19,177 nt of DNA. Source: JBBDIO01 sp040880365 (GTDB taxonomy: Bacteria; Chloroflexota; Anaerolineae; Caldilineales; Caldilineaceae). Shown piece after piece: positions 1-6,571 of this stretch; the stretch's first letter is position 1; every line of letters starts with the position of its first letter. A program made the position numbers and the translations under genes. Below the pieces are notes generated by a model. It searched no databases. It was not told the origin of the DNA and saw nothing but the letters and a program-made list of their open reading frames with translations. The stretch covers positions 1 to 19,177 of the forward strand of contig JBBDIO010000190.1 in the NCBI GenBank assembly GCA_040880365.1, read 5' to 3'.

Positions 1-861
1 GTGCATCGCGCACGCCACATCATTGTGCCCAGCGAAAGCACCAAAAAGGATCTCATCGGCCAGCTGGGAGTCGCCAGTTCCAAAGTCTCGGTCATCTACG
101 AAGCCGCAGACGCCCGCTTTGTGCCGCTGCCCGTAGAAGAAACGCGCCGTACCGTTTGCCGCAAATTTGGCCTGCCCGACACTTTCGTGCTCTTTGTGGG
201 CACAATCGAACCGCGCAAGAACATCGATGGCCTGCTCCGTTCCTTTCGCAATCTCAAGGACCGTCTCCACGATAAACCCGTGGGGTTGGCAATTGCCGGT
301 GGACCGGGATGGCTGTTCAACGAAACTCTGGCCCTTATTGAAAAGCTGGATCTGAAAGACGATGTCTACTTGTTGGGGCGCGTCTCCGACGATGACCTGC
401 ATCATCTCTACGTTGCGGCCCGCTGCCATGTCCACCCGGCCCACTATGAAGGGTTTGGCCTGCCGCCGCTGGAAGCAATGGCCTGTGGCACACCCACAAT
501 TGTGAGCAACATCAGCAGCCTGCCCGAAGTGGTCGGGGATGCCGCGCTCATGGTCGATCCCCAAAATCCCGAAGAACTGGCGATTGCCATGCAAAGACTC
601 CTGATGGATGACGCACTGCACGCCGAACAACGCGAAGCAGGATTACGCCGCGCCCGCTGCTTCAGCTGGCGTCTCGCCGCGCACCGCACCATCGAAGTCT
701 ATCATCTGGCAGCCCATATGCCGCGCGTCAACTCGGCAACTGCCCCCACCCCTATGCCCCCCGGCGCACAGCCTGGCCTATCCCAACCGAGCACACCCGC
801 AAAGCCTCCCACAGGTACAACTCCTGCGACGCCATCATCGCAACAGCCCAACCGGCCATGA
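1..861 (+). CDS. GT4-family glycosyltransferase, 5'-truncated by window edge
   Basis: This is the C-terminal half of a retaining GT-B glycosyltransferase (family GT4), which transfers a sugar from a nucleotide-sugar donor, usually at the cytoplasmic membrane face during polysaccharide or glycolipid assembly. What is visible begins in the inter-domain region (residues 1-35, with the typical S-E-S-T-K-K-D-L segment). The donor-binding domain follows, with V-G-T-I-E-P-R-K-N at about 66-74 and the GT4 E-x7-E motif at E150/E158 (EGFGLPPLE). GT4 enzymes usually have about 350-400 residues, so roughly the first 100-150 residues lie upstream of base 1; the in-frame GTG at base 1 is probably not the start. 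The last 45 or so residues are Pro/Thr/Ser-rich, low complexity and unlike the fold. The next glycosyltransferase starts 37 bases downstream, suggesting one operon. Acceptor and donor cannot be told from sequence. Confidence 0.88.
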   Translation: MHRARHIIVPSESTKKDLIGQLGVASSKVSVIYEAADARFVPLPVEETRRTVCRKFGLPDTFVLFVGTIEPRKNIDGLLRSFRNLKDRLHDKPVGLAIAGGPGWLFNETLALIEKLDLKDDVYLLGRVSDDDLHHLYVAARCHVHPAHYEGFGLPPLEAMACGTPTIVSNISSLPEVVGDAALMVDPQNPEELAIAMQRLLMDDALHAEQREAGLRRARCFSWRLAAHRTIEVYHLAAHMPRVNSATAPTPMPPGAQPGLSQPSTPAKPPTGTTPATPSSQQPNRP

Positions 862-898
862 CCCGCCGCGCGCGAACACTGCGGCAAGGCTTCCCCCT

Positions 899-2269
899 AT
901 GCAAATCCTGTTTCTAACGCCGCAACTACCCTATCCGCCGCGCCAGGGCGCCACACTGCGCAACTACCATCTCATCCGCGCGCTCGCGGCGCAACACACG
1001 GTCGATCTGCTCACCTTGCTTGCGCCCGGCGAAACGCTGCACGCCGCCAGCCCACTCCACAGCCTGTGCCGCCACGTTGCCGCGGTTGCCCAGCCCAGGC
1101 GCACCGCCGCCCGCCGCGCCTGGGAGACGGTGCGCTCGCCCCTGCCCGATATGGCCCACCGGCTCGACACACCGGCTTTGCATACTCTGTTACAAACCTG
1201 GATGCAAAACACCGACTATGACATTATTCAATTTGAGGGTATAGAATTGGCACCCTATCTCGCCACGGCCCGCACTGTTTCTACAGCTACCTCCACGGCC
1301 ACAGCCACAGCCACGGCCACCGCCCATGCTCCGGCGTTGGTATTCGACAATCACAACTGCGAATATCTGCTCCAAAAACGCAACGCACTAAACGACCTGC
1401 GCACACCGCAGCGGATGATCGGCGGCATTTATAGTCTGGTACAGTGGTGGAAGCTGCGGCGCTATGAACGCTGGGCCTGCCAGTCGGCCACGGCCACGCT
1501 GGCGGTCAGCCAGCCCGATGCCGACGCGCTCACCGCCCTGGCCGGGCCAGATTGCCCCGTGCATGTGATCCCGAATGGCATCGCCGCGCCCACTGTGCCC
1601 CCGACACCTTCAGCGTCGCCTGCGTCCGCGGCTACAGCAGCCGACGCCCCCATCACCCTGGTCTTCACAGGCAAGATGGACTATCGACCCAACGTGGATG
1701 CCGTCCTATGGTTTGCCCACGAGGTTCTGCCGCGTATCACACGCGCCTATCCCCAAACCGTTTTTCAGATCGTGGGCATGAATCCCCATCCCCGCATCCT
1801 GCCACTGGGTGAGCAGCGCAATATTGAGATCACCGGCATGGTCGAGGAGATTCAGCCTTACATACAAGAGGCCACCGTATTTGTTATTCCTTTACGTGTG
1901 GGCGGCGGTACGCGCTTCAAGGTTCTGGAAGCGCTGGCAGCCGCCAGGCCCGTTGTCTCCACCACGCTGGGCGTCGAAGGCATTGCCGTAATCCACGGAG
2001 AACATCTCCGTCTGGCCGATACACCGTCGGCCTTTGCCCAGGCCGTATTGGATCTCATCGCCGATCAACGCGACGATGGCGGCGCACAGGCCCGCAAGAT
2101 GGGCGCAAACGCACAGCGCTTTGTCACAACCCACTACACCTGGGATTCCATCGTGCCCAGGCTAAACGCGCTCTACCAGACTCTACAGCCAGAAGCTCAG
2201 CAACCAGATTTGCGCCATCGGGATAAGTCGAAGCAAAGCGGCCAGAGTATGCCAAAGGATCAACCATGA
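899..2269 (+). CDS. GT4-type glycosyltransferase with low-complexity insertions
   Basis: A 456-residue GT-B glycosyltransferase. The N-terminus, MQILFLTPQLPYPPRQGATL, is the typical opening of sugar transferases related to the exosortase/PEP-CTERM-associated group, and this fixes the ATG at 899; the open frame extends further upstream, but that part overlaps the previous gene and is not family-like. The C-terminal donor domain has F-T-G-K-M-D-Y-R-P-N-V-D near residues 256-267 and a G-G-G-T-R-F-K-V-L-E-A-L-A stretch where other GT4 enzymes carry E-x7-E. Two inserts look like simple-sequence expansions: a Thr-Ala run at residues 133-142 encoded by a hexanucleotide repeat, and a Pro/Ala/Ser-rich linker near 229-250 between the two domains. 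The stop overlaps the next start (ATGA), indicating translational coupling. The ribosome-binding site is weak (AAGG). The likely role is surface glycan or exopolysaccharide synthesis; the substrate is unknown. Confidence 0.85.
   Translation: MQILFLTPQLPYPPRQGATLRNYHLIRALAAQHTVDLLTLLAPGETLHAASPLHSLCRHVAAVAQPRRTAARRAWETVRSPLPDMAHRLDTPALHTLLQTWMQNTDYDIIQFEGIELAPYLATARTVSTATSTATATATATAHAPALVFDNHNCEYLLQKRNALNDLRTPQRMIGGIYSLVQWWKLRRYERWACQSATATLAVSQPDADALTALAGPDCPVHVIPNGIAAPTVPPTPSASPASAATAADAPITLVFTGKMDYRPNVDAVLWFAHEVLPRITRAYPQTVFQIVGMNPHPRILPLGEQRNIEITGMVEEIQPYIQEATVFVIPLRVGGGTRFKVLEALAAARPVVSTTLGVEGIAVIHGEHLRLADTPSAFAQAVLDLIADQRDDGGAQARKMGANAQRFVTTHYTWDSIVPRLNALYQTLQPEAQQPDLRHRDKSKQSGQSMPKDQP
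1295..1324 (+). repeat. Hexanucleotide microsatellite (ACNGCC)5 inside a CDS
   Basis: Five consecutive in-frame copies of ACNGCC encode (Thr-Ala)5 in the glycosyltransferase. The unit is a multiple of three, so copy-number change would keep the frame. It sits in a region without recognisable family motifs, probably a surface loop. Confidence 0.85.
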
Positions 2270-3354
2270 CAAAATCCTCACCAACCGTGGGCTATATCGG
2301 CAGCGGCTGGACCGAGCGGGTACAAATTCGCGCGTTCCAGTTGGGCGGACTCACGGCACAGGCCATCTGCTCGGGCAATCCTGAAAACGCACGGCGAGTG
2401 GCCGAAAAATTCGCGATCCCCGAAATTCACGAAGACTGGCGCAGCCTGATCGAATCGCCGCAAGTGGACATTGTGAGCATTGTCACCCCGCCCCATTTAC
2501 ACGTCGAAATTGCCGGCGCGGCATTGGCCGCAGGCAAACATGTGATCTGCGAAAAGCCCACCGCGCTCAATACGCAACAGGCCGAAGCCATGCTCGCGGC
2601 CGCCCAGGCCGCGCCCCACCAACTCGCCATCATCGACCACGAACTGCGCTTCCATCCCCATCGACAAAAGTTGCGCCGGCTACTACGCGACAACACGCTG
2701 GGCACATTGCTCCATCTCGATATCGAAGCCGCATCGGCCCACCGCCTCGACCGCCATGCCCCGTGGACCTGGCACAGCGACGCCAATGTGGGCGGCGGGA
2801 TTCTGGGTGCGTTCGGCAGTCATCTGCTCGATCTGGCGCGCTGGCTGGTCGGGCGCATCGACGGACTTTCGGCAACCCTGACGACCGGGCATCTGGTGCG
2901 CGCCGACCGCCACACGGGCAATAAACGCAACGTGACCAGCGATGACCACGTTTCGTTGCAGATACGCTTTGCCTCGGGCCTGCGCGGCGCGATTACAGCC
3001 TCGGCACTGGATCCCGGTACCGGCGGCAATTCTGTGCAGATCGTGGGCACGGGCGGCGCAGCGCGCATCGACAAATCTGACCGCCTATGGGTCAAAATCG
3101 GCGAAAATTATCACGAACAAGAGTGGGAGGAAGTGACCAATCACGACACCACCCCGCGCGAACATGCGGCGTTTGCTGGAAATAATCCCTTTGCCAAAGG
3201 TAGCATCTATCTGGCCCAGGCTATCGTCACCGCACTGGACAGTGCAAATCCGCAACTGACCGACGCGGCCACCTTCTATGACGGCCTGGTTGTGCAACGT
3301 ATGCTCGACGCGGCGCGGGCCAGCCACACCCAGCAGCAGTGGGTGAGCATATAG
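2266..3354 (+). CDS. Gfo/Idh/MocA-family NAD(P)-dependent oxidoreductase
   Basis: A 362-residue dehydrogenase of the glucose-fructose oxidoreductase/inositol dehydrogenase/MocA family, which oxidises or reduces sugars or cyclitols with NAD(P). Residues 7-16 (TVGYIGSGWT) form the dinucleotide-binding loop. A P-P-H-L-H segment (about 75-79) and the hallmark E-K-P (96-98) close the Rossmann domain. The C-terminal alpha/beta domain includes a G-G-G-I-L-G-A-F-G-S-H-L-L-D-L stretch with the usual catalytic-region His. Length is normal for the family. The start codon overlaps the stop of the glycosyltransferase by four bases and has AAAGGA upstream. The selenoprotein ATG begins two bases after the stop, so the three genes are probably one operon. 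The context suggests modification of a sugar used in glycan synthesis, but this is inference; members of this family act on many substrates. Confidence 0.9.
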   Translation: MTKSSPTVGYIGSGWTERVQIRAFQLGGLTAQAICSGNPENARRVAEKFAIPEIHEDWRSLIESPQVDIVSIVTPPHLHVEIAGAALAAGKHVICEKPTALNTQQAEAMLAAAQAAPHQLAIIDHELRFHPHRQKLRRLLRDNTLGTLLHLDIEAASAHRLDRHAPWTWHSDANVGGGILGAFGSHLLDLARWLVGRIDGLSATLTTGHLVRADRHTGNKRNVTSDDHVSLQIRFASGLRGAITASALDPGTGGNSVQIVGTGGAARIDKSDRLWVKIGENYHEQEWEEVTNHDTTPREHAAFAGNNPFAKGSIYLAQAIVTALDSANPQLTDAATFYDGLVVQRMLDAARASHTQQQWVSI

Positions 3355-3356
3355 CT

Positions 3357-4196
3357 ATGGGCGAAAATCATACTCTGCGCGAGCGCATCTCCAACTGGCT
3401 CTTTGCCATTCCGGCAGTCGCCGAATGGTGGTCGCAGCGCACCGCCAAAACCACAGGACAACTGGTTGACGTAAGCGATCCCACGCCCTTTGCCCCCGTC
3501 ACCAAACCGCTGGCGCAGATGCGCATGGCCCTGGTCACCACCGGCGGCTTCCATCGCACCGATCAAACCCCGTTCGACATGGAAAACCCGCTGGGCGATC
3601 CCACCTATCGCGTGATTCCCGACGCCACGCCCCGTGCGGAGCTGACCATTACCCACAAATATTACGATCACACGGACGCCGACACTGATCACAATGTGGT
3701 TTTCCCGCTGGAACTGTTGCATGAACTGGTGGATAAGCAGGTAATCGGCGCGACGGCACCCCGCCACTTCGCGTTTATGGGCCACATCGACGGTGAATTG
3801 ATTGCCACGCTGAACCAGGAAACGGCCCCCGCGGTCGCGGAGATGCTGAAACAAGATCAGATTGATGCCGTACTGCTCACCCCAGCCTGAGGACAGTGTA
3901 ATCGGTCCGTGGGACTGATCGCACGCGCCATCGAGGCGCAGGGTATCTCGACTGTTGCCATATCCATCACTAAGGAGTTGACGCTCTCGGTGGGTGTGCC
4001 GCGTGCTGTATTTCTGCGCTGGCCTCTGGGGCATCCCCTGGGCGAACCCCACCAGCGCGCCCAACAGCAGACGGTGATCTATCATGCCCTGCAAACGCTC
4101 CTGGAAGCGAGCGAACCCGACACGCTCGTAGAACCCGCGCTGCGCTGGCGGCGCGAAACCTACGTGGAGCCAGACTGGTCGAAACTTGTGCAATAG
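3357..4196 (+). CDS. GrdB-like selenoprotein with in-frame UGA (Sec178)
   Basis: A 279-residue protein of the 'glycine/sarcosine/betaine reductase selenoprotein B family', related to the C-terminal redox part of GrdB/PrdB. An in-frame TGA at 3888-3890 interrupts it, but the same frame runs on without another stop to 4196, and both parts are family-like. Before the stop are T-T-G-G-F-H (61-66), D-H-T-D-A-D-T-D-H-N-V-V-F-P (104-117) and M-G-H-I-D-G (141-146). After it are S-V-G-L-I-A-R-A-I-E, the internal T-V-A-I-S-I-T-K-E-L-T and G-H-P-L-G-E-P. Read as selenocysteine, the TGA gives U178-G-Q-C181, a U-x-x-C redox motif where, from memory, relatives have C-x-x-C or U-x-x-C. A SECIS-like hairpin follows at once. 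ATG 3357 is preferred (GGGTGAG upstream) over in-frame GTG 3339, which overlaps the preceding gene. The physiological reaction of these small stand-alone relatives is not known; a thiol/selenol redox role is likely. Confidence 0.88.
3888..3924 (+). promoter_or_regulatory. UGA(Sec) codon and bacterial SECIS-like hairpin
   Basis: UGA occupies 3888-3890. An eight-base-pair upper stem pairs 3901-3908 (ATCGGTCC) with 3912-3919 (GGACTGAT), with one G-U. A single A/C mismatch (3900/3920) follows, then four more pairs (3896-3899 with 3921-3924). The apical loop is GUG (3909-3911), with G in first position, and 18 bases separate the UGA from the loop. Known bacterial SECIS elements lie inside the coding sequence just after UGA, with a small apical loop, a G in its first two positions and about 16-37 bases between UGA and loop. 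All of these are met. SelB would bind here; selABC are not in this window. Confidence 0.82.
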
Positions 4197-4270
4197 CGTC
4201 GCGCCGCACTCCGCAATAATCTTCTACAGTCGCCCATGTACAGTTCCTTACATATACTCACTGGCGCGTA

Positions 4271-4301
4271 TTCACACATGAATGCGGACATCTGCTAAAA
4301 T
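4271..4301 (+). promoter_or_regulatory. Possible weak promoter before small membrane protein
   Basis: TTCACA (4271-4276) and TAAAAT (4296-4301) resemble -35 and -10 boxes, but the 19-base spacer is long. It would give a leader of about 50 bases before the GTG at 4357. Weak evidence. Confidence 0.3.
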
Positions 4302-4356
4302 AGAGCACAATGGATGGCAGATCTGGCATTCAAAATGCAGCAATAAAAGGGGTTTT

Positions 4357-4767
4357 GTGACGGACACTTCGCGCGGAAAGCCCGCGGCACCAGCCAAAGA
4401 AATGCACACAGCGTCTCGCCGGAAAAAACCAGGAATTCGCTGGACGGCAGTTGTGTTCGCCTTTGCGGGCAACCTGCTATTCTTCACAGTGACGAATGCG
4501 GCGGCGGGGTTGACAGTAGGAAGTGAAGCGGCGTTGCTTTGGGCGTCGATTCTCGGCCCGGCACTGGCAGGGATACTCACGGCGGTCGTCGCCCATCAGC
4601 GCGGCGGCATCCACGCCCTGCTGGGCAGTGCGGCTTCTATGCCTGTAATCGCCTTGTTTTTGCTGCCTGGTGCATGGCGCACAGCCATCTTTGCCGCGTG
4701 TTTTTGCACATTGGGGGCCGCGATTACCGAGATTCTTCTACGCCAGCGGACACAGGCAAAGCCGTAG
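4357..4767 (+). CDS. Small four-helix membrane protein, unknown function
   Basis: A predicted 136-residue integral membrane protein that I do not recognise. A basic, Lys/Arg-rich cytoplasmic tail (residues 1-29) precedes four hydrophobic stretches: about 30-52 (T-A-V-V-F-A-F-A-G-N-L-L-F-F), 56-78, 84-102 and 105-125. It ends in a short basic tail (R-Q-R-T-Q-A-K-P). The positive-inside rule suggests both ends are cytoplasmic. GTG 4357 is chosen because AAAAGGGG lies 4-5 bases upstream. An in-frame ATG at 4282 would add 25 residues that lack membrane or family character and would overlap the possible promoter. The gene stands alone, with 160 bases before it and 152 after it, so its neighbours give no functional clue. 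Confidence 0.7.
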   Translation: MTDTSRGKPAAPAKEMHTASRRKKPGIRWTAVVFAFAGNLLFFTVTNAAAGLTVGSEAALLWASILGPALAGILTAVVAHQRGGIHALLGSAASMPVIALFLLPGAWRTAIFAACFCTLGAAITEILLRQRTQAKP

Positions 4768-4919
4768 GTCCGAACCGAGATATGTCTCAAGACCGAGCTT
4801 GAAACAGGGTATACTCACAGGGGCGAGCGGATAACCAGTGTATCCGCCCAAGATTCCCCGACACAGACACAAATTGCCGGCGCCATTGCGGGTGTCGGCA
4901 CACCGAAAGGAAATTGATT

Positions 4920-5399
4920 ATGCAACAGTGGAACCAACCCCCCGTCATGGAAATCGACGCCAAGAAGAGCTACAAGGCAACCATGTCCACCACCCAGGGC
5001 GATATCGTGCTGGAACTCTACCCCGAACACGCGCCCAAAACCGTCAATAATTTCGTCTTTTTGGCGCGCCAGGGCTATTATGACGGCATCAGCTTCCACC
5101 GTGTCATCTCCGACTTCATGGTGCAGGGCGGCGACCCCACCGGCACCGGACGCGGTGGTCCCGGCTACAAATTTGAAGACGAACTGCGCAGTAACCCGCT
5201 GAAGCACGGCACCGGTACGCTCTCTATGGCAAACGCCGGACCCAATACCAACGGCAGCCAGTTTTTTATCACCCATTCGCCCCAGTCTCACCTGGATGGT
5301 CGTCATACCGTCTTCGGCAAAGTAGTCGAAGGCCAGGACGTAGTAGACGCCATTCGCCAGGGCGATCAGATCACCACGCTGACCATCAGCGAAGAATAA
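4920..5399 (+). CDS. Cyclophilin-type peptidyl-prolyl cis-trans isomerase
   Basis: A 159-residue single-domain cyclophilin that isomerises Xaa-Pro peptide bonds during protein folding. Core motifs are all present: T-T-Q-G-D-I-V-L-E-L near residues 24-33, F-H-R-V-I at 59-63 with the catalytic Arg at 61, G-G-D-P-T-G-T-G-R-G-G-P-G, and N-T-N-G-S-Q-F-F-I-T. In the L-D-G-R-H-T-V-F-G segment His replaces the Trp that human CypA uses to bind cyclosporin, as is common in bacterial members. There is no signal peptide, so it is probably cytoplasmic. ATG 4920 has AAAGGA eight bases upstream; a TTG six bases earlier is less likely. TATACT at 4810-4815 could be a -10 box, but I see no convincing -35. The RAM-domain gene follows after 76 bases and may be co-transcribed. 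Confidence 0.95.
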   Translation: MQQWNQPPVMEIDAKKSYKATMSTTQGDIVLELYPEHAPKTVNNFVFLARQGYYDGISFHRVISDFMVQGGDPTGTGRGGPGYKFEDELRSNPLKHGTGTLSMANAGPNTNGSQFFITHSPQSHLDGRHTVFGKVVEGQDVVDAIRQGDQITTLTISEE

Positions 5400-5475
5400 A
5401 CGACGCGCAACCGGACCAGCAGAAGCGGTATTGTCTCTGGAACACCCCTCAGGACAACCGAAGGAGGAAAGCCCA

Positions 5476-5754
5476 ATGGTAACTGCTGTCGTTTTGATCA
5501 ATGTAGACCACGGACGGATTCAGGAAGTTGCCAACGCGCTGGTTGCGCTCGACGGTGTGGCCGAAGTCTACTCCGTAGGCGGTCGCTACGATCTGGTCGC
5601 CATCATTCGCACCCGCAACAACGAAGAAATGGCCGATCTCGTGACCAGTCACCTGCTCACCATTCCCAATATCCAGAATACCGAAACCCTCATCGCGTTC
5701 AAGGCCTATTCCAATTATGACCTGGAGCGCATGTTCGCCATCGGTGATGAATAA
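5476..5754 (+). CDS. Stand-alone Lrp/AsnC ligand-binding (RAM) domain protein
   Basis: A 92-residue protein matching the C-terminal ligand-binding RAM (ACT-like) domain of Lrp/AsnC regulators, without the N-terminal helix-turn-helix. The sequence shows the beta-alpha-beta-beta-alpha-beta pattern: V-T-A-V-V-L-I-N-V, then A-L-V-A-L-D-G-V-A-E-V-Y-S-V-G-G-R-Y-D-L-V-A-I-I and H-L-L-T-I-P-N-I-Q-N-T-E-T-L-I-A-F-K. V-x-G-x-Y-D-L-x-A-x-I is characteristic of the group. Stand-alone versions (SAMD proteins) form oligomers that bind amino acids; the role here is unknown, and it cannot bind DNA by itself. The ATG at 5476 is set by a consensus AGGAGG at 5463-5468; the open frame extends to 5431, but the added residues are not family-like. 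Confidence 0.88.
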   Translation: MVTAVVLINVDHGRIQEVANALVALDGVAEVYSVGGRYDLVAIIRTRNNEEMADLVTSHLLTIPNIQNTETLIAFKAYSNYDLERMFAIGDE

Positions 5755-5756
5755 CT

Positions 5757-5803
5757 AAAAAAAACGTGGCCGGTACGCAATATGAACAGCGTACCGGCCA
5801 CGT
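5757..5803 (-). terminator. Rho-independent terminator between converging genes
   Basis: A perfect 15-bp inverted repeat pairs 5764-5778 (ACGTGGCCGGTACGC) with 5789-5803 around a 10-base loop. Read on the minus strand, it is followed by eight U residues (A-run at 5757-5764), the classical form for ending the CoA-binding gene. On the plus strand it lies just after the RAM-domain gene but lacks a U-tract, so plus-strand termination is less certain. Confidence 0.9.
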
Positions 5804-5812
5804 CTATTGTCC

Positions 5813-5868
5813 TACATGCGTTGCCTTACATGCACTGTTTTACATGCACGGCCCTACACGCGGGCATC
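5813..5868. repeat. 14-bp-period degenerate tandem repeat, four units
   Basis: Units begin at 5813, 5827, 5841 and 5855, with TACATGC three times and then TACACGC, each followed by seven variable bases. The last unit contains the stop codon of the minus-strand CoA-binding gene, so the array looks like reiteration of the gene's 3' end. Confidence 0.75.
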
Positions 5869-6276
5869 CTGGCGGGCACGGCTGTGTTCGGTGCGCATAC
5901 AGGCATCCATGACCACGGTCAACCCGGCGTCGCGTGCCTGCGCCGCCGCAGCAGAGTTCCCAATCCCGGCTTGCATCCAAATCGCCTTTGCGCCAATCGC
6001 AATTGCCTCATCCACATGGGGTGGAACATCTTCGGAGCGCCGAAAGAGCAGCACCAAATCGACCGCTTCCGGCACATCGTGCAAAGTTGGATAGACTTTC
6101 TCCCCCAACACGCGCCCGGAGATGGTTGGGTTCACCGGAATGATGCGATAGCCGGCGGCCTGTAAATAGGCGGGCACGCCATAGGCTGGGCGATCTTCGC
6201 CGTCGCTAAGGCCCACCACGGCGATGGTTTTGGTAGTAATTAATATTTTCTGAATATCCTGAGTTTTCGTACTCAT
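5854..6276 (-). CDS. CoA-binding domain protein (YccU-like)
   Basis: A 140-residue single-domain protein with the Rossmann-like CoA-binding fold found in the N-terminal part of succinyl-CoA synthetase alpha and in small YccU-type proteins. Visible features are T-I-A-V-V-G-L-S near residues 17-24, the R-P-A-Y-G-V-P segment, Y-R-I-I-P-V-N-P, A-V-D-L-V-L-L-F-R-R-S-E and A-K-A-I-W-M-Q-A-G-I-G. This pattern is typical of the family, and the length matches its bacterial members (about 135-145). It lacks the catalytic domains of acyl-CoA ligases; its role is unknown, possibly CoA sensing or binding. It is the only internal minus-strand gene of the window, converges on the RAM-domain gene and ends in a strong terminator. 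The ATG at 6276 has only a weak purine-rich GAGAG upstream. Confidence 0.88.
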   Translation of the reverse strand: MSTKTQDIQKILITTKTIAVVGLSDGEDRPAYGVPAYLQAAGYRIIPVNPTISGRVLGEKVYPTLHDVPEAVDLVLLFRRSEDVPPHVDEAIAIGAKAIWMQAGIGNSAAAAQARDAGLTVVMDACMRTEHSRARQDARV

Positions 6277-6306
6277 GGTGATCGACTCTCGGTTCCTGAC
6301 TATGCG

Positions 6307-6334
6307 TTTAGTTGGCAGCGTTTATTTGGCAGCG
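6307..6334. repeat. 14-bp tandem duplication
   Basis: TTTAGTTGGCAGCG (6307-6320) is followed directly by TTTATTTGGCAGCG (6321-6334), 13 of 14 bases identical. It lies in the divergent gap between the CoA-binding gene and the ATL gene, where the minus-strand promoter would be expected. Confidence 0.8.
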
Positions 6335-6354
6335 CGCGTCGTTCTGCGTTGGAC

Positions 6355-6387
6355 TTGCCTACCACAACATACCCATGTGATAGGCAA
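6355..6387. other. Hairpin with TTGCCTA/TAGGCAA arms
   Basis: TTGCCTA (6355-6361) pairs with TAGGCAA (6381-6387). After one mismatch, CACA (6363-6366) pairs with TGTG (6376-6379). It has no T-tract on either side, so it is not an intrinsic terminator. It lies in the 295-base divergent gap 6277-6571 and could be an operator or a repeat remnant. Confidence 0.55.
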
Positions 6388-6488
6388 TCCGACAATTCGC
6401 CGCTGCTGTGTCCATGTTGACATGCGTGATCCGCGCACAAGTCAACGGTTCACGCGTGATAGCCTAACGCCACCCACATCACCATCAC

Positions 6489-6539
6489 CATAGGCACGCC
6501 TACCATTGATGGCTATTCATAGCTATCGCCGTGCCTATG
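6489..6539. other. Nested hairpin upstream of ATL gene
   Basis: An outer perfect 10-bp stem pairs CATAGGCACG (6489-6498) with CGTGCCTATG (6530-6539). Inside it, GATGGCTA (6508-6515) pairs with TAGCTATC (6520-6527; one G-U) around a TTCA loop. It ends 32 bases before the ATL start and shares the TAGGCA/TGCCTA motif with the hairpin at 6355-6387. No function is known. Confidence 0.6.
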
Positions 6540-6571
6540 CCTATTGCAGAATCCAATCGGAATTTTCGCCC

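Noticed and set aside
3888..3890. Ordinary nonsense mutation (pseudogene) in the GrdB-like gene
   Set aside because: The stop is specifically TGA, lies in the redox motif with Cys three residues on, and is followed by a SECIS-like hairpin; no frameshift or other decay is seen. A chance mutation would not be expected to meet all of these.
3276..4193. 305-codon minus-strand open frame across the selenoprotein
   Set aside because: It is antisense to recognisable genes in GC-rich DNA, and its translation has no family-like features. It is a by-product of codon bias.
3909..4196. Separate small gene starting at GTG 3909, downstream of the TGA
   Set aside because: It is in the same frame as the upstream part, its start lies in the SECIS loop, it has no ribosome-binding site, and its sequence is the C-terminal part of the same family.
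5813..5868. CRISPR array
   Set aside because: Units are only 14 bp with about seven conserved bases and no spacer-sized gaps; no cas genes nearby.
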